NCBI GenBank assembly: GCA_002311645.1
Contig: DBYW01000046.1
Coordinates: 1 to 16,870, forward strand
Source of the DNA: Bacteroidales bacterium UBA1176
Lineage (GTDB): Bacteria > Bacteroidota > Bacteroidia > Bacteroidales > WCHB1-69
Direction: 5' to 3'
Length of the DNA: 16,870 nucleotides
Under the pieces are notes generated by a model, which worked only from the letters and a program-made list of their open reading frames with translations, was not told the origin of the DNA and ran no database searches. This document shows, in pieces, positions 7,952-15,760 of this stretch (positions are counted from its first letter, which is position 1; every line of letters starts with the position of its first letter). The position numbers were made by a program, and so were the translations under genes.

Positions 7952-8773
7952 TTACGTACACAGCACGTAAAGGTCGTCGCGCTGGTTAATGCACAGCACG
8001 GGGAATTGCGTTGCGTTGCCTACGAGTTTTCTCTCGGCAGGGCCGACAAGGATGTCGCCGAGCGTGCGATAGCGGGTCATCATCGTGACCGTCAGGGTTG
8101 CGCCCACACGTGGAGCATATTCCAAAGCGTAGTGGTCGATGTTGGGTTGCGGGGTGACCTCGTCGAGTTGGTACTGCACCTCTAAGTTTTGGTAAAGTTT
8201 CTCTACGAAGGCAATGTTGTCAGCCACCTGCCGATGCAGGCCTTCGTCGGGATAGTTGCAGTGCAGCACATGGATGGTGGCTTTGTAGAAGCGGCTGAAA
8301 TAGCCGGCCCAGAGTGCTTTTTCCTTGGCTTGCCGCTCAATGTCGATGGGCAGAATCACCCGTTGGAATGCATTGTCCTCAGGGCCTTTGCGCCCCACCG
8401 TGAGCACGGGCAAACGCGATGGCTTGATGAACCGCAGTGCCCGTCGCTTGTTGAAGAGGGCGTCCTTGTCTTCGTCGTCCACGCCGATTACAAACATGAT
8501 GGTGTTTTCCTCATCGGCATAGCGATAGAGGGTTTCCGGAAAAAAATAGCCGTCAGGTTGGAGGTGCCCGACTTGGGAAATCGGCGGATTTATGGATTTC
8601 TGTTTCTTCTCCTCGTATGAAAAACCAAAGCGCGTGACTACTGTAAGGGTTGCACCGAACACCTCGGTGAGTTTCTCCCCGAAACACAAGGCGTTGCGTC
8701 CGCAGGCAGAGTCGTCTGCGATGGCAATGATGTTCAGCTGTTTTTTCTGGTCTATGGGCTCGTGGATTTCCAT
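7952..8773 (-). CDS. Universal stress protein, two tandem Usp domains
   Basis: This is a 273-residue cytoplasmic protein made of two UspA-like units of about 135 residues. The first begins KQLNIIAIADDSACGRNAL and ends in RLPVLTVG. The second begins FQRVILPIDIERQAKEKAL and ends in GPAERKLVGNATQFPVLCIN, the classic last alpha-beta unit of the fold. The full G-x2-G-x9-G(S/T) ATP-binding signature is not clearly kept: the second unit retains VGPAERKLVGNAT, the first keeps almost none of it, so nucleotide binding is uncertain. The frame is open 67 codons further upstream, but that part overlaps tsaB out of frame and is not Usp-like. The ATG at 8773, 17 bp after the tsaB stop, is therefore chosen. 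Usp proteins are linked to stress survival; the partner or signal here is unknown. Confidence 0.85.
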   Translation of the reverse strand: MEIHEPIDQKKQLNIIAIADDSACGRNALCFGEKLTEVFGATLTVVTRFGFSYEEKKQKSINPPISQVGHLQPDGYFFPETLYRYADEENTIMFVIGVDDEDKDALFNKRRALRFIKPSRLPVLTVGRKGPEDNAFQRVILPIDIERQAKEKALWAGYFSRFYKATIHVLHCNYPDEGLHRQVADNIAFVEKLYQNLEVQYQLDEVTPQPNIDHYALEYAPRVGATLTVTMMTRYRTLGDILVGPAERKLVGNATQFPVLCINQRDDLYVLCT

Positions 8774-8790
8774 GAATGGAAAGAATATGA

Positions 8791-9552
8791 TTATAAACCT
8801 TTTACATGGGGCTTGGCGGCCACGTATTCCTTGAGGTAGAAGGGCTCGAAATAGGCGGTGTCCGCAAAATCTTGGGCTCTCCAGCGCTGCAGGGCGGGTG
8901 CCAACAGATGGTGGGCGGAAATCGGGAACTCCGAGAAACGGGCATTGGCATGTCGCGCAAGCAGTTCCCGGCATTTGGGCATCCCGTTGCCACAGAATAT
9001 CACATAGCCTTTGGACAGCGGCTCGTCAAAGGAATGCTCGTCCACGATGAGGGCGGACGGAGCTGACAACTCATGCAGGCTCTCGTCATATTGGGCTGTA
9101 TAGACCTCCATGCGACGTGCGTCGATCATGGGAACAATCGATGCCCCTTTGGGGATAATGACATCATCAGCGTCAGGGAACATCCTTATGCGGGCACCGT
9201 TAGCAATGCTTTCTAACGTGCCGATTGCCATGACAGGTACGTTCAGGGCGTAGGCAATGCCTTTGGCCGTGGAGACACCGATGCGCAGGCCCGTATAGGA
9301 GCCGGGACCAATGCTGACGGAGACACCGTCGATGTCGCGCAGCGTAATCCCATGCATGTCGTGGACGGATTTGGACTGAAGGGTACAGTTTGCATCGTGG
9401 AAAAGCCTGTCAATGAACGGCAACAAGTTTTTGGAGTGTGAGTTGCCGTCGTTGGACGTGCATACCGCCAATATGCGCTCGCCCTCTGATAATGCGACAG
9501 AACAAACCTCCGTGGCCGTCTCGATGTGCAACAATATGGGATTATCTTTCAT
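8791..9552 (-). CDS. tsaB: tRNA t6A biosynthesis protein TsaB
   Basis: TsaB (YeaZ) is a non-catalytic ASKHA-fold partner of TsaD and TsaE in making N6-threonylcarbamoyl-adenosine at position 37 of tRNAs that read ANN codons. The N-terminal strand LLHIETATEVCSVAL (7-21), the early NSHSKNLLPFIDRLF and the diagnostic SIGPGSYTGLRIGVSTAKGI (about 80-99) identify the family. VPMIDARRMEVYTAQYD is the next conserved block. At 253 residues it is slightly longer than the E. coli protein, as is common in Bacteroidota. tsaD and tsaE are not in the window. The gene starts 4 bp after the GH3/beta-lactamase-like gene, suggesting translational coupling, and is followed by the Usp gene. Confidence 0.95.
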   Translation of the reverse strand: MKDNPILLHIETATEVCSVALSEGERILAVCTSNDGNSHSKNLLPFIDRLFHDANCTLQSKSVHDMHGITLRDIDGVSVSIGPGSYTGLRIGVSTAKGIAYALNVPVMAIGTLESIANGARIRMFPDADDVIIPKGASIVPMIDARRMEVYTAQYDESLHELSAPSALIVDEHSFDEPLSKGYVIFCGNGMPKCRELLARHANARFSEFPISAHHLLAPALQRWRAQDFADTAYFEPFYLKEYVAAKPHVKGL

Positions 9553-9556
9553 GATG

Positions 9557-12466
9557 TCAATCTTTGTTTTTGATCATTTCCACTCCCTCATAAATCAGTT
9601 CATGCGATTTAAGACGGATGCCGCTTTGCGACAATTTGTTGGGATAACAGTCTGGATAGACGCGATTGGAGAGGAATACGAAGGTTAATTTTTCAGCAGG
9701 ATCGCACCACACTACGATGCCAGTGAAGCCCTGGTGGCCGAAGGTCTCCTTGTCGGCGGCTTCCGGCACGATGGAGGTCGCTCCACCATGCTTGGGCGTG
9801 TGGTAGCCTAATCCGCGCACGTTGCAGCCGTGCATGGGGCATGCCGATGTGAAGAGACGCACTGTCTCTTCGGCAAAGAAACGAATGCCATGGTAAATGC
9901 CGCCGTCTAACAGCATCTGAAAGATGGCCCCCAATTCGGGCGCGGTCGTGAAGAGGCCTGCATTGCCCGCATTGCCGTTCATTAGCGCCGCGGTCTGGTC
10001 GTGAACGTACCCTTGCACCACCTGTTTCCGAAATTCGGTGTCGTTTTCCGTGGGTGCGATATTGTCTTTGGCAAACCCTTTGTCTAACGGATTGAAGCAA
10101 GTGTGCGTCAACCCCATGGGCTCATAGATGTTCTCCATAAGATACTTCTCTATGGGTTGACCAGTGAGCGTTTCCACCATGTCTTTGAGCAACAAGAAAT
10201 TGAGATCGCTGTAGACATATTTTTTTGCCCCTAATTTGCAATGAGCCACCTTATAGCGAACGGAGTCGGGGTATGTGGTCAACAGGTAGAGGTCATCGGC
10301 CACCTTGACACCATAATCGGGACTCTTCGTTTTCTGGAAATAAGCGGGTTTCCCTTGTATGTCTTTGTAGAATGGGATGAAAGCGGGCAGGCCTGACGTG
10401 TGTGTCAACAGTTCGCCGATGGTGATGGTCTCCTTGTTGGTTCTTCTCAGGTATGGCAGATATTTTCCGATGCTGTCGGTGAGCTTGAAATGGTACTCGT
10501 CGTAGAGTCTCATCACCGCGAGTGTGGTGGCAGCAGCTTTCGTAAGTGAGGCCACGTCGTACAGGGTCTCCAATGTCACGGGTGACTTGGTCTCGTACGT
10601 CAGATTCCCGAAGGCTTTCTGATAGATGGGCTTGCCGTCCTTGAGGGCAACCACTGCGCAGCCGGGGTAGACCTTGTCCTTGATGCCGTCGGTCAAAAGT
10701 TTGTCGAGACGATCGGTGACGGATTGCGGCAATGCAGAGAATTCCTGCAGCTCATTCTGGGCGCCCAGTCCCGTGCCGGAGGGGTATTCCTTGGTGGAGA
10801 CGGGCAGCAGCCCTTCGCACTGAATCTCCCCGAAGCAGGCTTTCAGTGCTGATTGAACTGTGGTAGGTGTGAATTGGTAAGCAACCATCACCGCCTTGAA
10901 GGGTGCGGTGGTGCCCAATTGGTCGAGGGCGTAAGGATTGCCTAAATGGACCAGTATGGTTGGCTTGTTGCGTGCCAGGGTGCGCAAGTATTCGGCCACT
11001 TTGCTGTCCACCCCATAGCTGGAACCTGCCATTTGGTTAGAGCCGCCAAAGAGCACAATGACGGACTTGTAGGATTGCAACTTTGTTGTCATCACGGCAT
11101 AATCCTTGGTGAATTTTTTAGGCAATCCATAAAAAGTCAAGTTGTAGTTGTCAGCTGCTTTGCGGTATTGTTCTTTATATTCTTCCCTGCCGATGCAGAG
11201 TACGGCCACTTCGTTGTTGAGTGCAGCATTGGGTGATATGGGCAGGACACTCTCGTTTTTTAAAAGGGTCAACGCCTTGGTCTCCAACAGCTCGTTGAGG
11301 GATTCGCTCGATGCGAGATTCATGCGTGTGCGAATGGACGAGAAGTCCAGGGGGGGAGCGTTCCAAAAGCCTTTCATTTCCTTGAAGGAGAGCACGCGCA
11401 GGCAGCGTTCGTTGATGAGTGACAGAGGCACGATGCCGCTGTCCACGGCATCTTTAATGGCTTGGATAACTTTGCCAGTCTCTCCGGGCAAGAGCAACAA
11501 GTCGTTGCCCGCGAGCAGTGCACGTATCTCGATGTCGCCCTCAAAACGGTTGCTGTTGCGCACGCCTTTCATTTCCAGTCCGTCTGTGATGACTAATCCC
11601 GAATAGCCCAGTTCTTCTTTCAAGAGACCCGTGACAATGGGTTTGGAGAGGGAGGATACGGACTTGTGGCTGTTGTCGAGGGCGGGGATGTGCAGGTGTG
11701 CGACCATCACCATTTCGGGATTGCGGGAGAGCAGCCGATGATAGGGATAGAGTTCTGTTTCTTCGAGCAGAGCACGGCTTTTGTGGATGGTGGGCAGTCC
11801 GAGGTGCGAGTCGGTTTCCGTGTCGCCGTGGCCGGGGAAATGTTTGATGCAGCCCGTGATGCCGCCGGCCTGCATGCCTTTGAGGTAAAGGGATGCCTTG
11901 TCGGCCACTTTTTCCCGATTTTCGCCGAAGGAGCGGCTGTTGATGACGGGGTTGTTGGGGTTGTTGTTGACGTCTATGCAGGGGGCGAAATTGAGATTCA
12001 CGCCGATAGCGTTGCATTGGTTGGCCACCTCGTATCCCATCAAGTAGATGAGGTAGTCGTTTTGGGGGGCGAGGGCGCCGAGGGTCATCTGGCGTGGGAA
12101 TGCCGTGCAACTGTCGAGGCGCATGGCAGGACCCCATTCGCCGTCGATGGAAACGAACAAAGGCACTTTGCTCAGGCGTTGCATTTGTTGGGTGAGATGT
12201 GCCTCTTGCATGGGGCCGCCCTTGAAGAAACAGACACCGCCGGGCTGATAACGCTCGATGTCGGCCAACATCTTGGCTGTCTCCTCAGGTGTGCCCGTGG
12301 AGCTGACGCGCACAATCATCAACTGCGCAATTTTCTCCTCTAACGTCATCTTCGCCAGCACGGAATTCGCCTTCTGTGCATAGGCGGGGCATACACAAAT
12401 GACTAAGAGCCACAGAAGCGTCCTTTTGAAATGGTTCCACCATTTTATGTTCATAATATTCGCCAT
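9557..12466 (-). CDS. GH3 NagZ-like hydrolase fused to a beta-lactamase-like serine hydrolase
   Basis: This is a 969-residue two-enzyme protein with a signal peptide (hydrophobic core about 16-27, cleavage after PAYA), so it is probably periplasmic. Residues about 35-375 form a GH3 TIM barrel of the NagZ type: KHFPGHGDTETDSH (208-221) holds the Asp219/His221 dyad that replaces the usual acid/base, and LVITDGLEM holds the predicted nucleophile Asp295. A second GH3 domain follows (to about 570). Residues about 585-960 are a penicillin-binding/class C beta-lactamase-like domain with SLTK (Ser640, Lys643), YSD (752-754, Asp where Asn is commoner) and HQG (911-913). NagZ-like enzymes remove beta-N-acetylglucosamine from muropeptides; the second domain may be an esterase or amidase. 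This fusion is known in Bacteroidota. The ATG at 12466 is used; an ATG at 12454 is an equally plausible start. Confidence 0.9.
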   Translation of the reverse strand: MANIMNIKWWNHFKRTLLWLLVICVCPAYAQKANSVLAKMTLEEKIAQLMIVRVSSTGTPEETAKMLADIERYQPGGVCFFKGGPMQEAHLTQQMQRLSKVPLFVSIDGEWGPAMRLDSCTAFPRQMTLGALAPQNDYLIYLMGYEVANQCNAIGVNLNFAPCIDVNNNPNNPVINSRSFGENREKVADKASLYLKGMQAGGITGCIKHFPGHGDTETDSHLGLPTIHKSRALLEETELYPYHRLLSRNPEMVMVAHLHIPALDNSHKSVSSLSKPIVTGLLKEELGYSGLVITDGLEMKGVRNSNRFEGDIEIRALLAGNDLLLLPGETGKVIQAIKDAVDSGIVPLSLINERCLRVLSFKEMKGFWNAPPLDFSSIRTRMNLASSESLNELLETKALTLLKNESVLPISPNAALNNEVAVLCIGREEYKEQYRKAADNYNLTFYGLPKKFTKDYAVMTTKLQSYKSVIVLFGGSNQMAGSSYGVDSKVAEYLRTLARNKPTILVHLGNPYALDQLGTTAPFKAVMVAYQFTPTTVQSALKACFGEIQCEGLLPVSTKEYPSGTGLGAQNELQEFSALPQSVTDRLDKLLTDGIKDKVYPGCAVVALKDGKPIYQKAFGNLTYETKSPVTLETLYDVASLTKAAATTLAVMRLYDEYHFKLTDSIGKYLPYLRRTNKETITIGELLTHTSGLPAFIPFYKDIQGKPAYFQKTKSPDYGVKVADDLYLLTTYPDSVRYKVAHCKLGAKKYVYSDLNFLLLKDMVETLTGQPIEKYLMENIYEPMGLTHTCFNPLDKGFAKDNIAPTENDTEFRKQVVQGYVHDQTAALMNGNAGNAGLFTTAPELGAIFQMLLDGGIYHGIRFFAEETVRLFTSACPMHGCNVRGLGYHTPKHGGATSIVPEAADKETFGHQGFTGIVVWCDPAEKLTFVFLSNRVYPDCYPNKLSQSGIRLKSHELIYEGVEMIKNKD

Positions 12467-12472
12467 ACCTTT

Positions 12473-12733
12473 TTATTGCATATCCCCAAAAATCACTTTC
12501 GTGTCGGGTTCATACAAACCGTTTTCGTTAATCATGATAAAATCTGCAATGGAATACTGTTTGTACTCCACGGGTAACTTGCCCGGACTGTCCAACAGAA
12601 TCTTGCGGGTTTCATCACAGATTCCAACGACCACATCCGTGGGATATTGCGTATGGTGTTTCAAATATTCCTCAATGGTGTTGCAGAGGTTTTCGGCAAT
12701 GTCTTTAAATCGCTGATAATCGTATTTTTCCAT
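12473..12733 (-). CDS. Small uncharacterised protein, 86 residues
   Basis: I do not recognise this protein. With the ATG at 12733 it has 86 residues, begins MEKYDYQRFKDIAENLCNTI (a likely amphipathic helix) and continues with a mixed alpha/beta part containing VVVGICDETRKILL and IADFIMINENGLYEPD, ending in GDMQ. It has no signal peptide or membrane segment, so it is probably cytoplasmic. The frame is open 29 codons further upstream, but those codons cover the promoter element at 12763-12770 and are rejected. The gene ends 6 bp before the GH3/beta-lactamase-like gene and leads the four-gene unit. Its reading frame and spacing make it likely to be real. Confidence 0.75.
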   Translation of the reverse strand: MEKYDYQRFKDIAENLCNTIEEYLKHHTQYPTDVVVGICDETRKILLDSPGKLPVEYKQYSIADFIMINENGLYEPDTKVIFGDMQ

Positions 12734-12762
12734 GATAAATAGGTTGTAATGGTTCGGATGTG

Positions 12763-12770
12763 CAAAGATA
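12763..12770 (-). promoter_or_regulatory. -7 promoter element of the small-protein/GH3/tsaB/usp unit
   Basis: The minus strand reads TATCTTTG, a perfect TAnnTTTG match, 29 bp before the start codon at 12733. It lies in the 92-bp gap after the permease gene. No TTTG is found at the -33 distance. No terminator for the preceding unit is evident in this gap. Confidence 0.6.
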
Positions 12771-12825
12771 CAAAAATTGAGCGTAGCCCTGCGCATGGCG
12801 TTGGCCAAAACAAACATCATGCTTG

Positions 12826-14055
12826 TTATTCAAATCGCACCGCGTTCACCGGTGTGATTTTGCGTCCCACCACCCAGGCGGGAATGACGAGCACGGCCAT
12901 GCAAACGAGGAAAACCCCGAGGTTGAGGCCTATTACAGCCCAAGGATCGTAATGGACGGGCACAAAATCGACATAATAGGTTTCGGGATTGAGCTTCACG
13001 AAATGGAAACGTTGCTGTAAGAAGCCAAATAGCAGCGCGATGGCGTCGCCGATGAGCATGCCGCGCAACAGGATGCGACCCGCCACAATCATGAAGGTGT
13101 GGACTACGTGGCGCGTCTTCATGCCCAATGATTTCAAAATCCCGATGGTCTGTGTCTGTTCCAAGACGATGATGAAAAAGATGCACATCATCGTGACGAT
13201 GCATACACACGTTGTGATGAGCAGCAGCACTGCCACGTTGGTGTCGAAAAGGGCGATCCATTCGAAAATCTCGGGGTAGGTCTGGAGGATGGTCTCCGCC
13301 TTCAGCTCCATGGGGATGCGATGGTGCACGTAGTCGCCAATCTCGCTGATGTGGTCGAAGTCGTTGGTGAGCACTTCGATGCCGCTGATAAGATTGTCGG
13401 GCCAATCGTTGAGTTTTTGGATGTGCCTCAGGTCGACGAGGGCGAAGTGCTCGTCATATTCGGGCAGGCTTGTTTGATAAATGGCGGAAATCGTAAATTT
13501 GCGGGCGCGCGGCGGATCCTGCACGAAATAGGTTTGAACCTTGTCGCCCACGTGGAGCATCAGTTTGTTGGCTAAATATTTGGAAATGATGATGTGGTTG
13601 TCGGCCACTGTGTCGCCCAACTGTAATGTGTCGCCTTCCAGGATGTTACTGCTGAACAGCGCCTGGTTGAAGGTCTTGTCCATACCCTTGAGCACGATGC
13701 CCTCCACCTGGTCAGCCGTCTTGACGATGCCCACCTTGGTGATGTAATTTTGTATGCTTGTAATGTTGGGGTTTTGTCGTAATTCCTCTACAAAAGATTG
13801 GTCTTTGCAAAAGGGGACCTGCTCGAAGGAATAGTTCTCGTCATAGTGGGAAATGCGGATGTGGGAGCCCATCGCAATGACCTTGTCGCGAATTTCACGT
13901 TTGTAGCCGGAGGTGATGCCGATGGCGACCATCATGACAATCAGCCCCAAGGAGACACCGCACACCGACAGCGCGACGATGGGTCGCGAGAACCGGTTGC
14001 CCTTGTCCCGAAGGATTCGGTCGGCTAACAGGAAATGGAAGCGGGCCTTGGACAT
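12826..14055 (-). CDS. LolC/LolE-like (FtsX-type) ABC transporter permease
   Basis: This is a 409-residue inner-membrane protein with the usual four-segment layout of lipoprotein-release permeases. TM1 is at about 25-48 (PIVALSVCGVSLGLIVMMVA). A large periplasmic domain follows to about 265, then three C-terminal segments: VAVLLLITTCVCIVTMMCIF, MIVAGRILLRGMLIGDAIAL and WAVIGLNLGVFLVCMAVLVI. The cytoplasmic loop QTQTIGILKSLGM after TM2 is the conserved ATPase-contact motif of FtsX-type permeases. The N-terminal FHFLLADRILRDK also matches LolE-like proteins. LolCDE extracts lipoproteins from the inner membrane for transfer to LolA. No LolD-like ATPase is adjacent, so the partner must be encoded elsewhere. 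The gene starts 6 bp after the stop of the small barrel protein gene. Whether it is the true Lol permease or a paralogue cannot be settled here. Confidence 0.87.
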   Translation of the reverse strand: MSKARFHFLLADRILRDKGNRFSRPIVALSVCGVSLGLIVMMVAIGITSGYKREIRDKVIAMGSHIRISHYDENYSFEQVPFCKDQSFVEELRQNPNITSIQNYITKVGIVKTADQVEGIVLKGMDKTFNQALFSSNILEGDTLQLGDTVADNHIIISKYLANKLMLHVGDKVQTYFVQDPPRARKFTISAIYQTSLPEYDEHFALVDLRHIQKLNDWPDNLISGIEVLTNDFDHISEIGDYVHHRIPMELKAETILQTYPEIFEWIALFDTNVAVLLLITTCVCIVTMMCIFFIIVLEQTQTIGILKSLGMKTRHVVHTFMIVAGRILLRGMLIGDAIALLFGFLQQRFHFVKLNPETYYVDFVPVHYDPWAVIGLNLGVFLVCMAVLVIPAWVVGRKITPVNAVRFE

Positions 14056-14061
14056 GGCAGA

Positions 14062-14664
14062 CTAAAAGTCGTATGTGATGCCCACGCGGGCAAACATCGG
14101 CACTATGGAGGAGAAATATTCGTTTTTTTGCGGAATCGGGTGAACCTCATACAAGGCATACAGACTCAGATTCTGGGCAATATAGGAGCGGAATCCGACA
14201 CCCAGGGCCAAGGCATGGTAGTTTTTACGTTCCGACAACAAGACTAAATCACCGTATTCATCAAAACCCTGATACAATGACGGGTAGTTCAGGTACTCAT
14301 AGCCGGCGTGCAAAATCAGGTAGCGGACCAGGAGGAACTGGGCATACACTGTGGCGCCAAAGGCATTCTCGGTGCCGTAATCGCCAGTATAGGGGTCCAT
14401 ATAAATGGACAATTCGTAGCGGGGACCTGCCCCCACGGATAGCCAGTCGGTGATATGGACGCCTCCTTCCAGCGCGAAGGCCATCGTAGAACCGAAGTTG
14501 GAGTTGATGTTACCGCCGATGAAAGGGTGGATTTTCTTGTCGGTACTTTGGGTGCGATTGGTATTCGAACTAGTGCGCAGGCTGCGCGGCAACTGGATAG
14601 TGTTTTGGGCGAGCAGCGAGAATGCGAGCAGGACTCCTGCAAGAGTCAAAACAAGTTTTCTCAT
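14062..14664 (-). CDS. Outer-membrane beta-barrel protein, about 200 residues
   Basis: A signal peptide is clear (MRKLVLTLAGVLLAFSLLAQ, cleavage after Ala19). A polar Ser/Thr/Asn/Arg-rich stretch follows (about 20-45). Then come alternating strands with turn-forming Gly/Asp/Asn: FIGGNINSNFG, AFALEGGVHITDWLSVGAGP, YAQFLLVRYLILHAGYEYL, HALALGVGFRSYIAQNLSLY and a last strand ending in GITYDF with a terminal Phe, the outer-membrane signal. The size suggests an eight-stranded barrel of the OmpA/OmpX-like porin superfamily; no function can be named. The ATG at 14664 is preferred over the frame extension 11 codons upstream, because it gives a normal signal peptide and the extension runs into the pta terminator hairpin. 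It is close-coupled to the downstream permease gene. No TAnnTTTG element is seen before it. Confidence 0.8.
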   Translation of the reverse strand: MRKLVLTLAGVLLAFSLLAQNTIQLPRSLRTSSNTNRTQSTDKKIHPFIGGNINSNFGSTMAFALEGGVHITDWLSVGAGPRYELSIYMDPYTGDYGTENAFGATVYAQFLLVRYLILHAGYEYLNYPSLYQGFDEYGDLVLLSERKNYHALALGVGFRSYIAQNLSLYALYEVHPIPQKNEYFSSIVPMFARVGITYDF

Positions 14665-14679
14665 AGTGGTGATAATAAG

Positions 14680-14727
14680 AAAAGGCGCGGTTCCCATGCG
14701 GCAATGGCAAGGGGAGACCGCGCCTTG
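14680..14727 (-). terminator. Rho-independent terminator after pta
   Basis: Minus-strand AAGGCGCGGT (14726-14717) pairs with ACCGCGCCTT (14691-14682), a perfect 10-bp G/C-rich stem. It extends imperfectly inward through CCCC/GGGA around a loop of about 15 nt. A T-rich tail (TTTTCTT) follows directly. It lies 13 bp after the pta stop codon and 17 bp before the start of the barrel protein gene, so it ends the tdk-pta unit, though some readthrough could feed the next unit. Confidence 0.85.
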
Positions 14728-14739
14728 TGGTGATCGTGA

Positions 14740-15747
14740 TTAGAACTTGTTGCCAGCGGCCTGGCAGGCGGTGATGGCCACGAGGCTGACGATGTCTTCC
14801 ACGGAACAGCCGCGGGACAAGTCGTTGATGGGGGCGGCCATGCCCTGCATCACCGGTCCGATGGCATCGGCACCGGCCATGCGCTGCACTAACTTGTAGG
14901 CGATGTTGCCCACTTCGAGAGACGGGAACACCAGCACGTTGGCCTTGCCTGCCACAGGGCTGCCGGGAGCCTTCTTGGCGGCCACTTCCGGAATGATGGC
15001 GGCATCGGCTTGCAAATCACCGTCAATGACGAGGTTCGGGTCCATCTCCTTGGCAATGCGGGTGGCGTTGACCACTTTGTCGACGAGTTCATGCTTGGCG
15101 GAACCCTTGGTGGAGAAGCTCAGCATGGCCACTCTCGGCTCGATGCCGGCGATGGTGCGGGCGGTCTGTGCCGTCACCACGGCAATTTGGGCCAGCTTGT
15201 TCTCGTCTGTGTTCGGGTCGGCGGCGCAGTCGGCAAACACCATGATGCCGTCGTCACCCCACTTCTTGTCGGGGAAGCACATGATGAAAGCACCGGACAC
15301 CACGGAGATACCGGGCAGCGTCTTCACAATCTGGAAAGCAGGACGGAGCACATCGCCAGTGGCGTGTTGCGCACCGGTCACTTCACCATCAGCATCGCCG
15401 TTCTTGATGAGCAACGTGCCCAGATAGAGTGGGTCTTCCACCAACTTGCGGGCCTCTTCCATGGTCATGCCTTTCTTCTTGCGAATCTCGCACAGCATCT
15501 CGGCATAGTATTCTTTCTTGGGGTTGTCCATCGGGTCGATGATCTCGGCCTTGGAGAGATTCTTCAGCCCCCATTCGGCGGCCTTGCCTTCGATAACGGC
15601 TTTGTTGCCTAACAGTACAATGCCGGCGTATCCTTTTTCCAAGATGATGTCGGCGGCTTTCAACGTTCTTTCCTCTTCGCCTTCGGCCAGCACGATGCGC
15701 TTTTTGGCTTCGATGGCATTTGCTTTGATTTTGTCAATTAAGTTCAT
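14740..15747 (-). CDS. pta: Phosphate acetyltransferase
   Basis: Pta interconverts acetyl-CoA plus phosphate with acetyl phosphate plus CoA in the cytoplasm, normally with acetate kinase, in acetate production or assimilation. At 335 residues it is the short form with only the catalytic PTA_PTB domain, lacking the N-terminal DRTGG/P-loop part of E. coli Pta. Visible motifs are IVLAEGEEERTLKAADIIL (18-36), DPLYLGTLL (105-113), GDADGEVTGAQHATGDVLRP (117-136), SGAFIMCFPD (151-160), FADCAADPNT (171-180), AMLSFSTKGSA (207-217), DGDLQADAA (242-250) and NDLSRGCSVEDIV (308-320), with Ser311/Arg312 matching the catalytic Ser-Arg of the Methanosarcina enzyme. It starts 13 bp after the tdk stop. ackA is not adjacent within the window. 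Confidence 0.96.
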   Translation of the reverse strand: MNLIDKIKANAIEAKKRIVLAEGEEERTLKAADIILEKGYAGIVLLGNKAVIEGKAAEWGLKNLSKAEIIDPMDNPKKEYYAEMLCEIRKKKGMTMEEARKLVEDPLYLGTLLIKNGDADGEVTGAQHATGDVLRPAFQIVKTLPGISVVSGAFIMCFPDKKWGDDGIMVFADCAADPNTDENKLAQIAVVTAQTARTIAGIEPRVAMLSFSTKGSAKHELVDKVVNATRIAKEMDPNLVIDGDLQADAAIIPEVAAKKAPGSPVAGKANVLVFPSLEVGNIAYKLVQRMAGADAIGPVMQGMAAPINDLSRGCSVEDIVSLVAITACQAAGNKF

Positions 15748-15760
15748 TCTTCTGTATTTT

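Noticed and set aside
7952..7970. Inverted repeat TTACGT...ACGTAA at the end of the Usp gene
   Set aside because: The stem has only six pairs, no T run, and includes coding sequence; chance is likely.
8774..8974. Upstream extension of the universal stress protein by 67 codons
   Set aside because: It overlaps tsaB in another frame and is Pro/Arg/Cys-rich, unlike Usp; the ATG at 8773 starts a normal Usp domain.
12734..12820. Upstream extension of the 86-residue protein
   Set aside because: It covers the TATCTTTG promoter element and reads as low-quality coding sequence.
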